A stretch of DNA of 64,000 bases from Pseudoneurospora amorphoporcata (lineage: Eukaryota; Ascomycota; Sordariomycetes; Sordariales; Sordariaceae), in NCBI GenBank assembly GCA_033297205.1, contig MU859062.1:124001-188000 (forward strand), given 5' to 3'. Shown one piece after another: positions 24,397 to 33,551 of the stretch. A model generated the notes under the pieces. It was not told the DNA's origin. It worked only from the letters and a program-made list of their open reading frames with translations, and did no database searches. Made by a program: the position numbers and the translations under genes. The first letter of the stretch is position 1. Every line of letters begins with the position of its first letter.

Positions 24397-26317
24397 ATGC
24401 CGTCCGTCACCGCCGCAAAGGCCAAAAAGGCCAATGCCAATGCCAGTCTCAAATCCAGGGTCAGCAAGGCGCCCGCCGTCATTGAGGAGGTTAATGATCA
24501 TTCCGAAAACTCTGAGGATGAGCCCGACTTTGGGTCTGAATCAGATGTGGAGGATGAGTCGGGTGGTTCGGGTGAAGGGGAGGAAGACAAGGACGATGAT
24601 GAACACGATTCAGAGGAGGGCGTTCCGGACGAAGATGGCGACGAGAACCAGAGCGCCGGGTCGGGCTCAGACTCAGATTCAGATTCCGACTCGCTAGACA
24701 GCAACGCCCCCAGGAAACGGCGCCGTACCTCACCCACCATCGACGATATTGTTGCCCAAATCGAAGATGAGGAAGAGGGCACACCCGTTGCCCCCGTCAA
24801 GCCCGTCTTCAACAACGTCCCATCCCGCATCAAGAAAAAGCAACCTGAAGCGCCCAAGACAGAAAAGACCGAAGAGACAACACCTACCGTCCCAGTACCA
24901 GACCCTGCGAGCACAGTTTCCGTTCCTATCGACGCCAACACCACCTTCGACGCACTCAATGTCCGCCCATGGCTGGTCCAGTCGCTCGCCAACATGGCCA
25001 TCAAGCGGCCAACCGGCATTCAGAAGGGTTGTATACCCGAGATCCTCAAGGGCAGGGACTGCATCGGTGGCAGTAGGACAGGTTCGGGTAAGACGGTAGC
25101 ATTTGCCGTCCCCATTCTCCAGCAATGGGCTGCCAACCCATCCGCCATCTTTGGTCTCATCCTCACACCCACTCGGTAAGCTTCAACTGAGACTCGCTCT
25201 GAATGCCCCCTAAAACCCCGTAGAAAACGTATAGAGACTAACCACTTGCCACAGCGAACTTGCCCTCCAAATCATGGAGCAAGTCATCGCCCTCTCGCAA
25301 CCCCACGTCCTCAAAGCCGTCCTCATCACCGGCGGCTCCGACATGCGCAAACAAGCCATCGACCTCGCCAACCGGCCCCATCTCGTCATCGCTACCCCTG
25401 GCCGTCTCGCCGACCACATCCGCACCTCCGGCGAGGACACCATCTGCGGCCTTCGCCGCGTCAAGTTCATCGTGCTCGACGAAGCCGACCGCTTGCTCGC
25501 CAACAGCGGCAAGGGCTCCATGCTCCCCGACGTCGAAGAGTGCTTCTCCGTCCTGCCCCCGCCCTCCGAGCGCCAAACGCTCCTCTTCACCGCCACCATG
25601 ACGCCCGAAGTCAAGGCCCTATCCGAGCGCCCGCCCATCCCCGGCCGCGCCCCCGTTTTCGTCTGCGAGGTCGACACCCAACGCCTGGCCATTCCCGCCA
25701 CCCTGCGACAGATGCACCTCCAGGTGCCCGTGACCCACCGCGAGCACTACCTGCACATGTTCCTCCTGACGCCCCAAAACGTCGACAAGTCCGTCATCAT
25801 CTTCTGCAACCGCACCAGCACGGCTGATTTCCTGCACCATTTGCTCCGCTTGCTCGACCACCGCGTTACCTCCCTGCACTCCAAACTCCCTCAGAGCCAG
25901 CGTATCGACAACCTTGGACGCTTCCGCGCCAGTGCCGCGCGCATTCTGGTCGCCACAGACGTCGCGGCCAGAGGTCTCGATATTCCCGAGGTCAAAATCG
26001 TCGTGAACTACGACATCCCCCGCGATCCGGACGACTACATCCATCGTGTCGGTCGTACGGCGCGTGCAGGCCGCAAGGGTGATGCGGTGACGTTTGTGGG
26101 GCAGAGGGACGTCGATCTGGTGCTGGCGATCGAGCAGAGGGTCGGAAGGCAGATGGAAGCGTGGACGGAGGAGGGCGTGAACCTCGAGACGAGAGTGATT
26201 AGGGAGGCGCTCAAGGTGGTGGGCGAGAAGAAGAGGGAGGCGTTGTTGGAGATTGAGGAGCAGAAGGAGGTGGGAGGCAAGAGGAAGAGGGGGAAGGAGA
26301 AGTTGAGGGCTATGTAA
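24397..26317 (+). CDS. dbp-8: DEAD-box ATP-dependent RNA helicase Dbp8
   Basis: Exons 24397-25175 and 25255-26317 (79-bp intron splitting the Thr-Arg of motif Ia) encode 613 aa. Dbp8 works in the nucleolus on early 40S subunit assembly. A very acidic, Ser-rich N-terminus of about 170 residues precedes the helicase core. The Q motif (TGIQ) is followed by motif I SRTGSGKT, Ia TPTRELALQ, Ib TPGR, II DEAD in VLDEADRLL, III as FTATMTP (Thr replacing the usual Ser), IV IIFCN, V ATDVAARGLDIP and VI HRVGRTARAG. The C-terminus is Lys/Arg-rich and fits nucleolar targeting. The assignment to Dbp8 rather than Rrp3 or another member rests on overall resemblance from memory. The start codon follows ACTAACA and opens the acidic tail. 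Confidence 0.9.
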
Positions 26318-26800
26318 GGTTGTCTTGTTGAGGATTGGGAGGGGAGGAAAGGGGATGTCATGATACCAAAAAATAAGTGGTGGGAGTAGTAGGTAGGTTA
26401 TAGATAGATAAAACGTTGAATAACGGATTGGAAGATATTCGAAAGCATGTTCAAGCTATTCAAACTGTATGCACATTGTATCGTGGCTCAACTTCTACCA
26501 CCTCTTGGACGACTTGGTTCGTCCGAAAATGGAACCATGTTTTCACTAATCCTTATGATCCACGTTGAACCGAATGCGAAGGTTCTCAGCGGATGCTTCC
26601 ACCGAACGGAGGAAGTGAGTAATTGCTGTGATGCGTTTTCTACAGCTTCGCTTTACATCCAGGGGATCTTAATCCATATTCTTCAATCTAGGTCTATATC
26701 GTTGATCAAAGGGCCAACCGGCCCAGCCCTCCATCGAGTATTAGGTAACTAGGCAGGGGTGGTATAGAGTTGATAAACTATCTGTCTACTAACAATTAAT
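26318..26800. other. intergenic region upstream of a 5S rRNA gene
   Basis: The dbp8 3' flank. No gene seen. A/T-rich positions near 26764-26780 (TATAGAG, GATAAAC) may serve the 5S promoter. Confidence 0.5.
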
Positions 26801-26919
26801 ACATATGACCATACCCACTGGAAAACTCGGGATCCCGTCCGCTCTCCCATAGATAAGCCAGTGAGGGCCAGACTAGTAGTTGGGTCGGTGACGACCAGCG
26901 AATCCCTGGTGTTGTATGT
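26801..26919 (+). rRNA. 5S rRNA, copy 1
   Basis: This 119-nt gene begins ACATATGACC and ends GTTGTATGT, with the conserved internal control region (GTAGTTGGGTCGGTGAC). It is followed by T-rich sequence (from 26923) as Pol III terminator. It differs at one or two positions from the copies at 37320 and 47131. Single dispersed 5S genes are characteristic of Neurospora and its relatives. The sequence differs in the stem regions from the common alpha type of N. crassa as I remember it, so it is probably a minor isotype. Confidence 0.95.
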
Positions 26920-27470
26920 CTTGCCTTTTTGGCTTTATCTTTTTCTGCTTTTGTTTGTTTCTCTTTACGCGATCTTTACTACGGCCTCTAGATGTTTTTA
27001 ACATCCTTTTCTTTCCTAGCGGTGCTTATCAGGCCGCGAATCACCCTATGTGAACTCTTCCTAGTGGGATGCGATGCCGTTTCCGACCACTCCCGCGGAC
27101 GTTGTTCTTTCCCCCCAAAAAATGGCTGGAGGTTGGGGGTTAAAGATTTGTTGATTCAGACTTGAGCAGAATACCAAACAACAACGTATTATTGCCCAAA
27201 TCTCTCAATCGTTTCTCTTGCGTCACTTCTCAGGCCCATGCAACGCGACGCCCCCCAGCGGGTGGAAGACTGAAGGCATTGACTTGCCGCAGTGTCTTTT
27301 CAAAGACGTAATTTATCAAGATGCTCCTCTGACACTGGGGCTGATCTCCATGATGAGATATCATTGATCTAAGTAGGCGGCCAGCCCTTTAGCGTGTATA
27401 TACATACTAAATAACCTGTCTTATTACACCATATCCTTCTTTAATACGCAACCTCTGGCCCATGTAAAAA
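26920..27470. other. intergenic region downstream of 5S rRNA copy 1
   Basis: T-rich terminator area, then about 500 bp without a supportable gene. Confidence 0.5.
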
Positions 27471-28646
27471 TTATCGGCATCCATCCCTCCTCAAGTTCAA
27501 CACCTTAACCGCATTCCCGCCCATCACTCCCCGTACCTTGTCGTTCTCCTCTCCACCCTCCTTCTGCCCAAACGCCTTCCTAACCGCCGCCCCATTCCAC
27601 GTCACACTCTCCCATTCACCCTCCTCATCGCTCCCCAGCGGCGGGAAGAAAGGGTGATCTGTACCAAACATCAACCGTTCATGTCCCTCCGGCCCGCTCG
27701 CCTGCACGGCAGCCTTCAGCCCCACATCGCTATAAACCACCGCATCCAGACAAATCTGGCTGCTCAACACCTCCCAGATCGTCTTCTTCGGCTTCGTCCC
27801 CGCATGGTGCAAGTGTCCGTCGTGCAAGATACAGCTCTCTATCCTCCCCGCCAGGAAGGGCAAGGTCCCGCCGCTGTGAGCAAGCAACATGTTCAGCTGC
27901 GGAACCTGGTCAAACACCCCCGCGAGATACATCCTCGTGACAGCGATGGTCGTTTCCATCGGGAACCCGAGGGCCAAAGGCAAGACGTGCCCGTAGTTCT
28001 CCTTGGCGCGGGGTCCCCAGACTTCGTTAGGCAGGCCGTAGTGCGGGTGCAAGAAGATCATCAGTCTTGCGTCGGCCAGGGCGTGGAAGATGGGTAGCAG
28101 ATCGGGGTCGTCTAATCCCTTGCCTAGTCCTGAAGTTCCCAAGATGACGCCGCGGCAGTAAGGCAAGTTAGAAACGTGGGCGATGGAGGCAAGAATGACC
28201 TCTTGCGAAGCGGTAAGCGGCAAAGCAGCGAAGAAAAACAAGCGGCCGCATTTCTCTTCGCACATGCGGCTGAAGTCGGCGTTGATGGACTCGGCTATGG
28301 GACCCGCTTCTTCTGCGGTCAGGAAGTCGAGCCACGGGTTGGCGAGCGAGACGACGGAGATGTCGATCTCGTGGGTTTCCATGAAGTGCATCTTTTGGTT
28401 GAGGGAGGAGTAGTGCTTGGTTAGAGGACGGCCGGGGATGTTGGTAGGGACTTCGCCTCGGCTTTTGGCCGCTTCAGCTTCTTCGAGGATGGGAACCTCG
28501 GTGTCGAGAAGGATGAGGCGCGGGTCGGAGGAGCCCGAGAAGGAGCGCACGAGGGGGATGGTGGTGCGGGATTCGAGGATCTTGACGTATTCCGGGGGGT
28601 ACATGTGGGTGTGGATGTCCACTACTTTGCCGTCGCCGAAGCCCAT
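27471..28646 (-). CDS. uracil-5-carboxylate (iso-orotate) decarboxylase-like amidohydrolase
   Basis: An intronless 391-aa protein of the ACMSD/amidohydrolase-2 family. The proposed reaction is metal-dependent decarboxylation of uracil-5-carboxylate to uracil, the last step of thymine salvage. Expected metal and catalytic residues are visible: H12 and H14 in DIHTHMYP, H200 in FLHPHYG, H257 in LLAHSGGT and D330 in MFGTDHPFF. Length and motif spacing fit fungal iso-orotate decarboxylases. The 5' end faces the thymine-7-hydroxylase gene, which makes the substrate, across an 844-bp shared upstream region, and this is the main reason for preferring iso-orotate over aminocarboxymuconate semialdehyde or another aryl acid as substrate. 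No signal peptide, so probably cytosolic. Confidence 0.8.
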   Translation of the reverse strand: MGFGDGKVVDIHTHMYPPEYVKILESRTTIPLVRSFSGSSDPRLILLDTEVPILEEAEAAKSRGEVPTNIPGRPLTKHYSSLNQKMHFMETHEIDISVVSLANPWLDFLTAEEAGPIAESINADFSRMCEEKCGRLFFFAALPLTASQEVILASIAHVSNLPYCRGVILGTSGLGKGLDDPDLLPIFHALADARLMIFLHPHYGLPNEVWGPRAKENYGHVLPLALGFPMETTIAVTRMYLAGVFDQVPQLNMLLAHSGGTLPFLAGRIESCILHDGHLHHAGTKPKKTIWEVLSSQICLDAVVYSDVGLKAAVQASGPEGHERLMFGTDHPFFPPLGSDEEGEWESVTWNGAAVRKAFGQKEGGEENDKVRGVMGGNAVKVLNLRRDGCR

Positions 28647-29490
28647 GGTGATGGATTGCGGGTGGTGGTGAGGGGTGTAAGAGTTAGGGTTGAGTGAGGG
28701 GGTTGTGAAGCTTGGAGATGGTCAAGCTTCAATGATGGTGAAGCTTGGATGTGGTGTGTTGCAGAGTGAGGTTGATGAAGTAGGACAACAAGACAAAAAA
28801 GGGACAAGAGACAACAATCCCTTTGTACAGTTGCTTGGCAGCCGAACTAAAGCAATGACGAAGAGGCGTTACACTACGAAAAGAAGGATGTTGTGTTATG
28901 GTAGCATATCGATAATACCCCGCCCCTTGATCTCCCCTTTCCCCCCGCATTTCGTCGTTATCGTAGCGGGAATGCAACAATGCAGCACCTAGAGAGGGGG
29001 CGAAGACAAGCTGGAGCTTATCGTGAAGAAGCGGGGATTTGTTAAGAACGACTTGTAAGCAGAAACACCCTTCTGGAAGGCGACAAAAAGATCACTGCAA
29101 CTGCATCTCCAACGCTGTCCACTGACATCAAGCAATCGCTATCAAAGAGCAATCGCGGAGTGCCCAGTTGCCTGCCCGTTTCGTCATGCTGTCGTTGCAT
29201 GCAGCGACATATCCCGACTGGAACTACCGTAACCCGACTTGAGTCTCGGAGTGCGATACACTTGCCCGCAACACTCGCCGTGCCGCCGATAACGTGAGAT
29301 ATCGGGTCAAGATGCAATAAGTAACATATGATGAAGTTGGTACCTCCGTGGTTCTCCTTCTCCCTGCGTTGCCCGTGTTGTTCTGTTTAATTGCTTTTGA
29401 TGCCCCCGCCCTTGACAGCTTCTTGACTTCTGAACTTCTTGCGTGCTCAGTTCGAATACCAAAGAAAACGACCCAAAGGTAGAGATCAAG
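28647..29490. promoter_or_regulatory. shared divergent promoter of the thymine salvage pair
   Basis: These 844 bp separate the start codons of two genes for consecutive enzymes transcribed in opposite directions. No coding sequence is visible. A repeated motif (GAAGCTTGGA/AGCTTCAATG, about 28708-28752) lies close to the decarboxylase start. Co-regulation by pyrimidine or nitrogen supply is inferred from the arrangement, not seen in a recognised binding site. Confidence 0.5.
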
Positions 29491-30638
29491 ATGCAAAAGG
29501 CTGCTGTTAGCGAAGACGGACTCGTCATCCCGGTATGCTACACATTGGGACAGCCATTGCTACTCACCAAAGGCGTTCCCGCCCATGGGGGTAACTAACC
29601 CGTTGAATAGCTCATCGACTTCTCCAGGTTCCTCGAGGGAGACGAGACCTTGAAGCTCGAGACGGCCAAGGCGATCCTCCACGGCTTCCAGACAGCAGGC
29701 TTCATCTACCTCAAGAACATCCCCATTCAGCCTAATTTCCGCGAGCATGTCTTCAACACTTCGGCCAAGTTCTTCAAGCTCCCCAAGGAGAAGAAGCTCG
29801 AGGTCGGCTGGACCACGCCCGAAGCCAATCGTGGCTACTCAGCCCCCGGCCGCGAGAAGGTGACGCAGCTGACAGACCCCGCCGAGGTCGAGAAGATCCG
29901 GTCAGCCGCTCCCGATATCAAGGAGAGCTATGAGATTGGCCGCGAAGACGAGCCGGGCCATCCCAACCCGTGGCCGGTGGAACAAGACGAGCTCCTGGGG
30001 TTCAAGAGCACCATGACCAACTTCTTCGACCAGTGCAAGGCGTTGCACGTCGAAGTGATGCGGGCCATTGCCGTCGGCATGGGCATCGACGCCAACTACT
30101 TTGACAGCTTCGTCGACGTGGGTGACAACACCCTGCGCTTGCTGCACTACCCGGCCGTAAAGAGCGAAGTGTTCAAGATCAACCCTGGTCAAGTCCGCGC
30201 TGGCGAGCACACTGACTATGGCTCCATCACCCTGCTGTTCCAGGATTCGCGTGGTGGTCTCCAGGTGAAGAGTCCCAATGGGCAGTTCATCGACGCGACG
30301 CCGATTGAGAACACTGTTGTCGTCAACGCCGGAGATCTGCTGGCCAGGTGGAGCAACGACACCATCAAGAGCACCGTCCATCGTGTGGTCGAGCCTCCCA
30401 AGGCAGATGAAGTTCACCCGCCCAGATACAGCATTGCGTAAGTGTTGCCTTTTGTGATCCTTGGTTCTTGAATGAGCCGCCATAGCTGAAACATGATCTC
30501 CCCAGGTACTTCTGTAACCCCAATAACAAGAGTTACATCGAGGCTATCCCGGGCACGTACGCGGCCGAGTCGGAAAAGAAGTACGAGGGCATCAACAGTG
30601 GACAGTACCTGGTGCAGAGGTTGGCTGCCACCTACTGA
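29491..30638 (+). CDS. thymine-7-hydroxylase (thymine dioxygenase)
   Basis: Exons 29491-29532, 29611-30437 and 30506-30638 encode 333 aa. The enzyme is an Fe(II)/2-oxoglutarate dioxygenase that oxidises thymine stepwise to 5-hydroxymethyluracil, 5-formyluracil and uracil-5-carboxylate. The iron ligands H214 and D216 (GEHTDYGS) and H271 (STVHRVV) and the 2-oxoglutarate-binding R286 (PPRYSIA) are present at the positions known for the characterised Neurospora enzyme. The N-terminal DIOX_N region and the central jelly-roll are complete. The first exon encodes only 14 residues; its start is fixed by the consensus GTATGC donor and in-frame join. The neighbouring divergent gene is a good candidate for the next enzyme of the pathway. 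Confidence 0.95.
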
Positions 30639-31135
30639 GGGTACTGAAGGGAAGGGATGCACGTCGTCCATGGCGCGTCAGATTGAGCGGAGGGTGTTTG
30701 GAGCTTTGTTGAAACCTATACCTTGTAATGTTAGTCGAGTTAAAATGAAATGATGAATTATGAGTACTGCCAACGTGCGAGCAGTCAAAGGGCTGGTGGT
30801 GATAGGGGGGACGTTGCGAAAGAAACCCAATGACGAGGGACCCACAAGACTTTCGCGTACGGTAGGGCTGATGGTGCTAAATTTGAGGGCATGTAATTAC
30901 GGTTTGTTACGGTATTTCACGAGCGTGTCACTGCACAACGGTTTTTCCTGGGCCGAAAGTTACCACCCAACAACGTCACCGGCTCAGCGGCCCATCCACT
31001 GTCCAAACTTTCCACTTCTTATTTCTCGTTTGCTGTCATCCACCACCCAGCTCAGCCTGATTCCCAGCCCAGCAATCCAAGCCATCGTCTGCAAAACCAC
31101 ATATTCTCGGTATTCAAGTGAAGACAACAAACAAA
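30639..31135. other. intergenic region between thymine-7-hydroxylase and J-protein genes
   Basis: The 3' flank of the dioxygenase and the presumed promoter and leader of the J-domain gene. No other feature recognised. Confidence 0.5.
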
Positions 31136-32206
31136 ATGCAAGGCGAAGAGCTAATAAAGTACGCTTCCGACGCCGCCTCGCGAGGCGACGACCTCTTCAC
31201 CCTCCTGACGTCCGACACCGCCCCGATCGACGCCACCTCCACCGAAGCCGACATCCGACGCGCCTTCCGTCGCAAAGCCCTGACCGCGCATCCGGACAAA
31301 GCCGGTGACGCCTACGACCCTTTACTCTACGAGCGACTCGAGCGGGCGCGCGATGTGTTACTTAACGCCGAGGCGCGCGCCGCCTACGACAATGGCATGC
31401 GCGCTATTTTGCAAAAGAAGGCGACACTGGACGCTATGTCGGCGAAACGAAGAAGGCTGGTAGAGGAGCTGCACGAGCGCGAGGAGGCGGCGAAGAGGCA
31501 GAAGATGGATGAGGCGAAGGGGAAACAAGCAGTAGCGGCCGAGGTGGAGGCCATGGCGAGGAAGGGGAGAGCGAAGTTGGAGGAGAGGAGGAGGTTGATG
31601 AGGGAGGCGGATGAGAGGGAGCAGAAGGCGGCTATGGCTGCTGGAACTGCTGAAAAGGAACGACAAAAGAAGCAAGAGGAGAATGTGCAGATGGGCGGTA
31701 CCGGTACCGAACAAAACCAAGCAGAGGTACCACCAGCAGCAGCTGACGGCGCCAACGGAGACGGAAACGGAGATGATTACGACTCCAAAATCGCCGAGCT
31801 AGAACGCAAGCTCGAAGAGAAGCGCCAACGGAAAGCAGAGAAGGAGAGGAAAAGGGCAGACAAGAAAGCGGGCAAGGACAGCGAAAAGGACAAGGACAAT
31901 CAAGACAAATCCCCCTTTACCTCCTCCATCTCCAACGCGACACAAAAAGAAGAGTCAAAGGCTGACGAAAACAAGGCAGCCCAGCCACCACAGCCATCAC
32001 CTGCGCCGACGACGGATACTGGTGCTGCTCCTGCTACGGGCGAGCCTGCGAAATCAACAGCAGCAGTAGCAGCTGGTGGTAGCTTCGCGGCTACCATGGC
32101 GAGGCTGAAAGCCGCTCAAGCAAAGCGGGATGAAGAACGGAGGAAACGGGAGGAGGCTGAAGTTGCGGCAGCACAAGCACAAGCAGGGCAGGCTCAGTCG
32201 TCGTAG
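31136..32206 (+). CDS. J-domain protein, Cwf23/DNAJC17-like splicing-associated factor
   Basis: An intronless gene for 356 aa. Residues about 15-85 form a J domain with the HPD tripeptide (AHPDKAGD) that stimulates Hsp70 ATPase. A long Lys/Arg/Glu-rich helical region follows, then a Pro/Ala/Thr-rich linker and a C-terminal helix (SFAATMARLKAAQ). J domain at the very N-terminus followed by a charged helix is the layout of Cwf23/Cwc23 and DNAJC17, spliceosome-associated proteins. The RRM found in some homologues is not seen. The Met at 31136 was chosen because the residues before it are not preceded by another ATG and the J domain starts right after. Role by family resemblance only. Confidence 0.75.
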   Translation: MQGEELIKYASDAASRGDDLFTLLTSDTAPIDATSTEADIRRAFRRKALTAHPDKAGDAYDPLLYERLERARDVLLNAEARAAYDNGMRAILQKKATLDAMSAKRRRLVEELHEREEAAKRQKMDEAKGKQAVAAEVEAMARKGRAKLEERRRLMREADEREQKAAMAAGTAEKERQKKQEENVQMGGTGTEQNQAEVPPAAADGANGDGNGDDYDSKIAELERKLEEKRQRKAEKERKRADKKAGKDSEKDKDNQDKSPFTSSISNATQKEESKADENKAAQPPQPSPAPTTDTGAAPATGEPAKSTAAVAAGGSFAATMARLKAAQAKRDEERRKREEAEVAAAQAQAGQAQSS

Positions 32207-32702
32207 TTTCTTCTACTTTAGTCCCGTCAGCCTGTCCTCCAGTTATTGCGATGTATCTTGTCTCGGCGCATTACCGACCGACCGCAACTGTTCTTTGCGC
32301 GCATATCATGATACCCAGTTTCCTTCTGTCTGTATGTAGTCTTCAGAATAGTTCATAACTTCCCTAGAATAGAAGAGATATAAAACTTGCAACCATTTTC
32401 CCGAGGTGCATAACTCGTCTCGGCAAATGTCATTCATTTTTCACCAATGCAACTCTGCAGCCTACCTCTCCTTCACGAGCAACTACACCAAGCCCCTCTT
32501 TATCTTCCATCAGTCTACGATATGGCAAATTCACAGGCTCTAAAGCATCCCAAAGATGACTTTTCGTTTGAGTTGAAGAAACTGATGCATGCATTGGACG
32601 TCGATCGCCCAAGCCTCTGGCATGCTCCTGTGTACAATATAAGCTCACCAACCAAAGCACTGTTCCAACAACCAACTACGACAGCTGATTAACAGTTGTA
32701 CA
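32207..32702. other. intergenic region
   Basis: The 3' flank of the J-protein gene. An 81-codon plus frame at 32447-32692 has no recognisable features and was not called. Confidence 0.5.
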
Positions 32703-32795
32703 TCTTCCGTAGTATAGTGGTCAGTATGTGAGCTTGTCAAGCTTGAACATCAGTTCGATTCGCTCGAGACCCGGGTTCAATTCCCGGCGGGAGAG
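32703..32795 (+). tRNA. tRNA-Asp (anticodon GTC) with a 21-nt intron
   Basis: The acceptor stem TCTTCCG/CGGGAGA, D arm with A box TAGTATAGTGG, anticodon stem TGAGC/GCTCG, loop TTGTCA carrying anticodon GTC, T arm CCGGG-TTCAATT-CCCGG and discriminator G all fit. The intron 32740-32760 follows position 37 as in other eukaryotic tRNA introns. A T-run from 32806 serves as terminator. Confidence 0.95.
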
Positions 32796-33551
32796 ACCAT
32801 CAATCATTTTTTTTTTTTTTTTTGGGGGGGGTGGATCCGCCCTTCGTTCGCCCCGTGTCTTCGTCTGCGACTCCTATCTTTACTTTCCTCCTTCTTCTTC
32901 ATTGGGATTTTTTTTTTTTTTTTTTTTTTTCGGGTTCTGCCTCTTGCTTTTTTCCCCTCTTCCTTGAGAGAGGTCTTGGCCGGGCGCTATTGGAGAAAGC
33001 TTCTGTTGGTGGTATTTGAAACTGTGGAGAAGGTGAGATGGGAAGTTTGTAGTCTGCATGGTGATGATAAGGTAGTAACGGAGAGTCAAGCTGTATGTGA
33101 ACAAAAATGTTATGATTCCGACGCCATCAGACTATGTCTTACATGCCCCCCTGACCACCATGCCTTGCGTACATCCGTACATACAGATTCATTCCTAGAT
33201 CAACCAACTGTGCAAGGGCCCATTATGTACATGATCCACCCATCCATCCATCCAAATCATCCATCATCAAGTTCCTCCTCATAACGATTTATAACCCATT
33301 ATGTATATACCCAAAACTTTCCAAAAGAGTGCCCTAGGACCATCGAGTGTGAGGCGACCTGGCAGTTAGAGACTACCTTCAGTCGCTTGCTAGAACCAAG
33401 CCCTTGACCCCGGGTGACCCATAACGTAACTCAACACACAAAAAGAAAATGTACCTACCACTGGATATATCCTCCACTTCCCTCCACCTATCCCCTCCCT
33501 CACACATCTCCTCTCCTCGCCCTCCAGACCTCAACCCTTGTCGTATGCAAT
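32796..33551. other. intergenic region with homopolymer and ATCC repeats
   Basis: T-runs at 32806-32823 and 32909-32930 and an (ATCC)n stretch at about 33236-33256. No gene. It contains the 3' flank of the septin-like gene. Confidence 0.6.

Noticed and set aside
24498..25019. Ser-rich minus frame opposite dbp8
   Set aside because: It is the antisense of the acidic Glu/Asp-rich N-terminal coding region.
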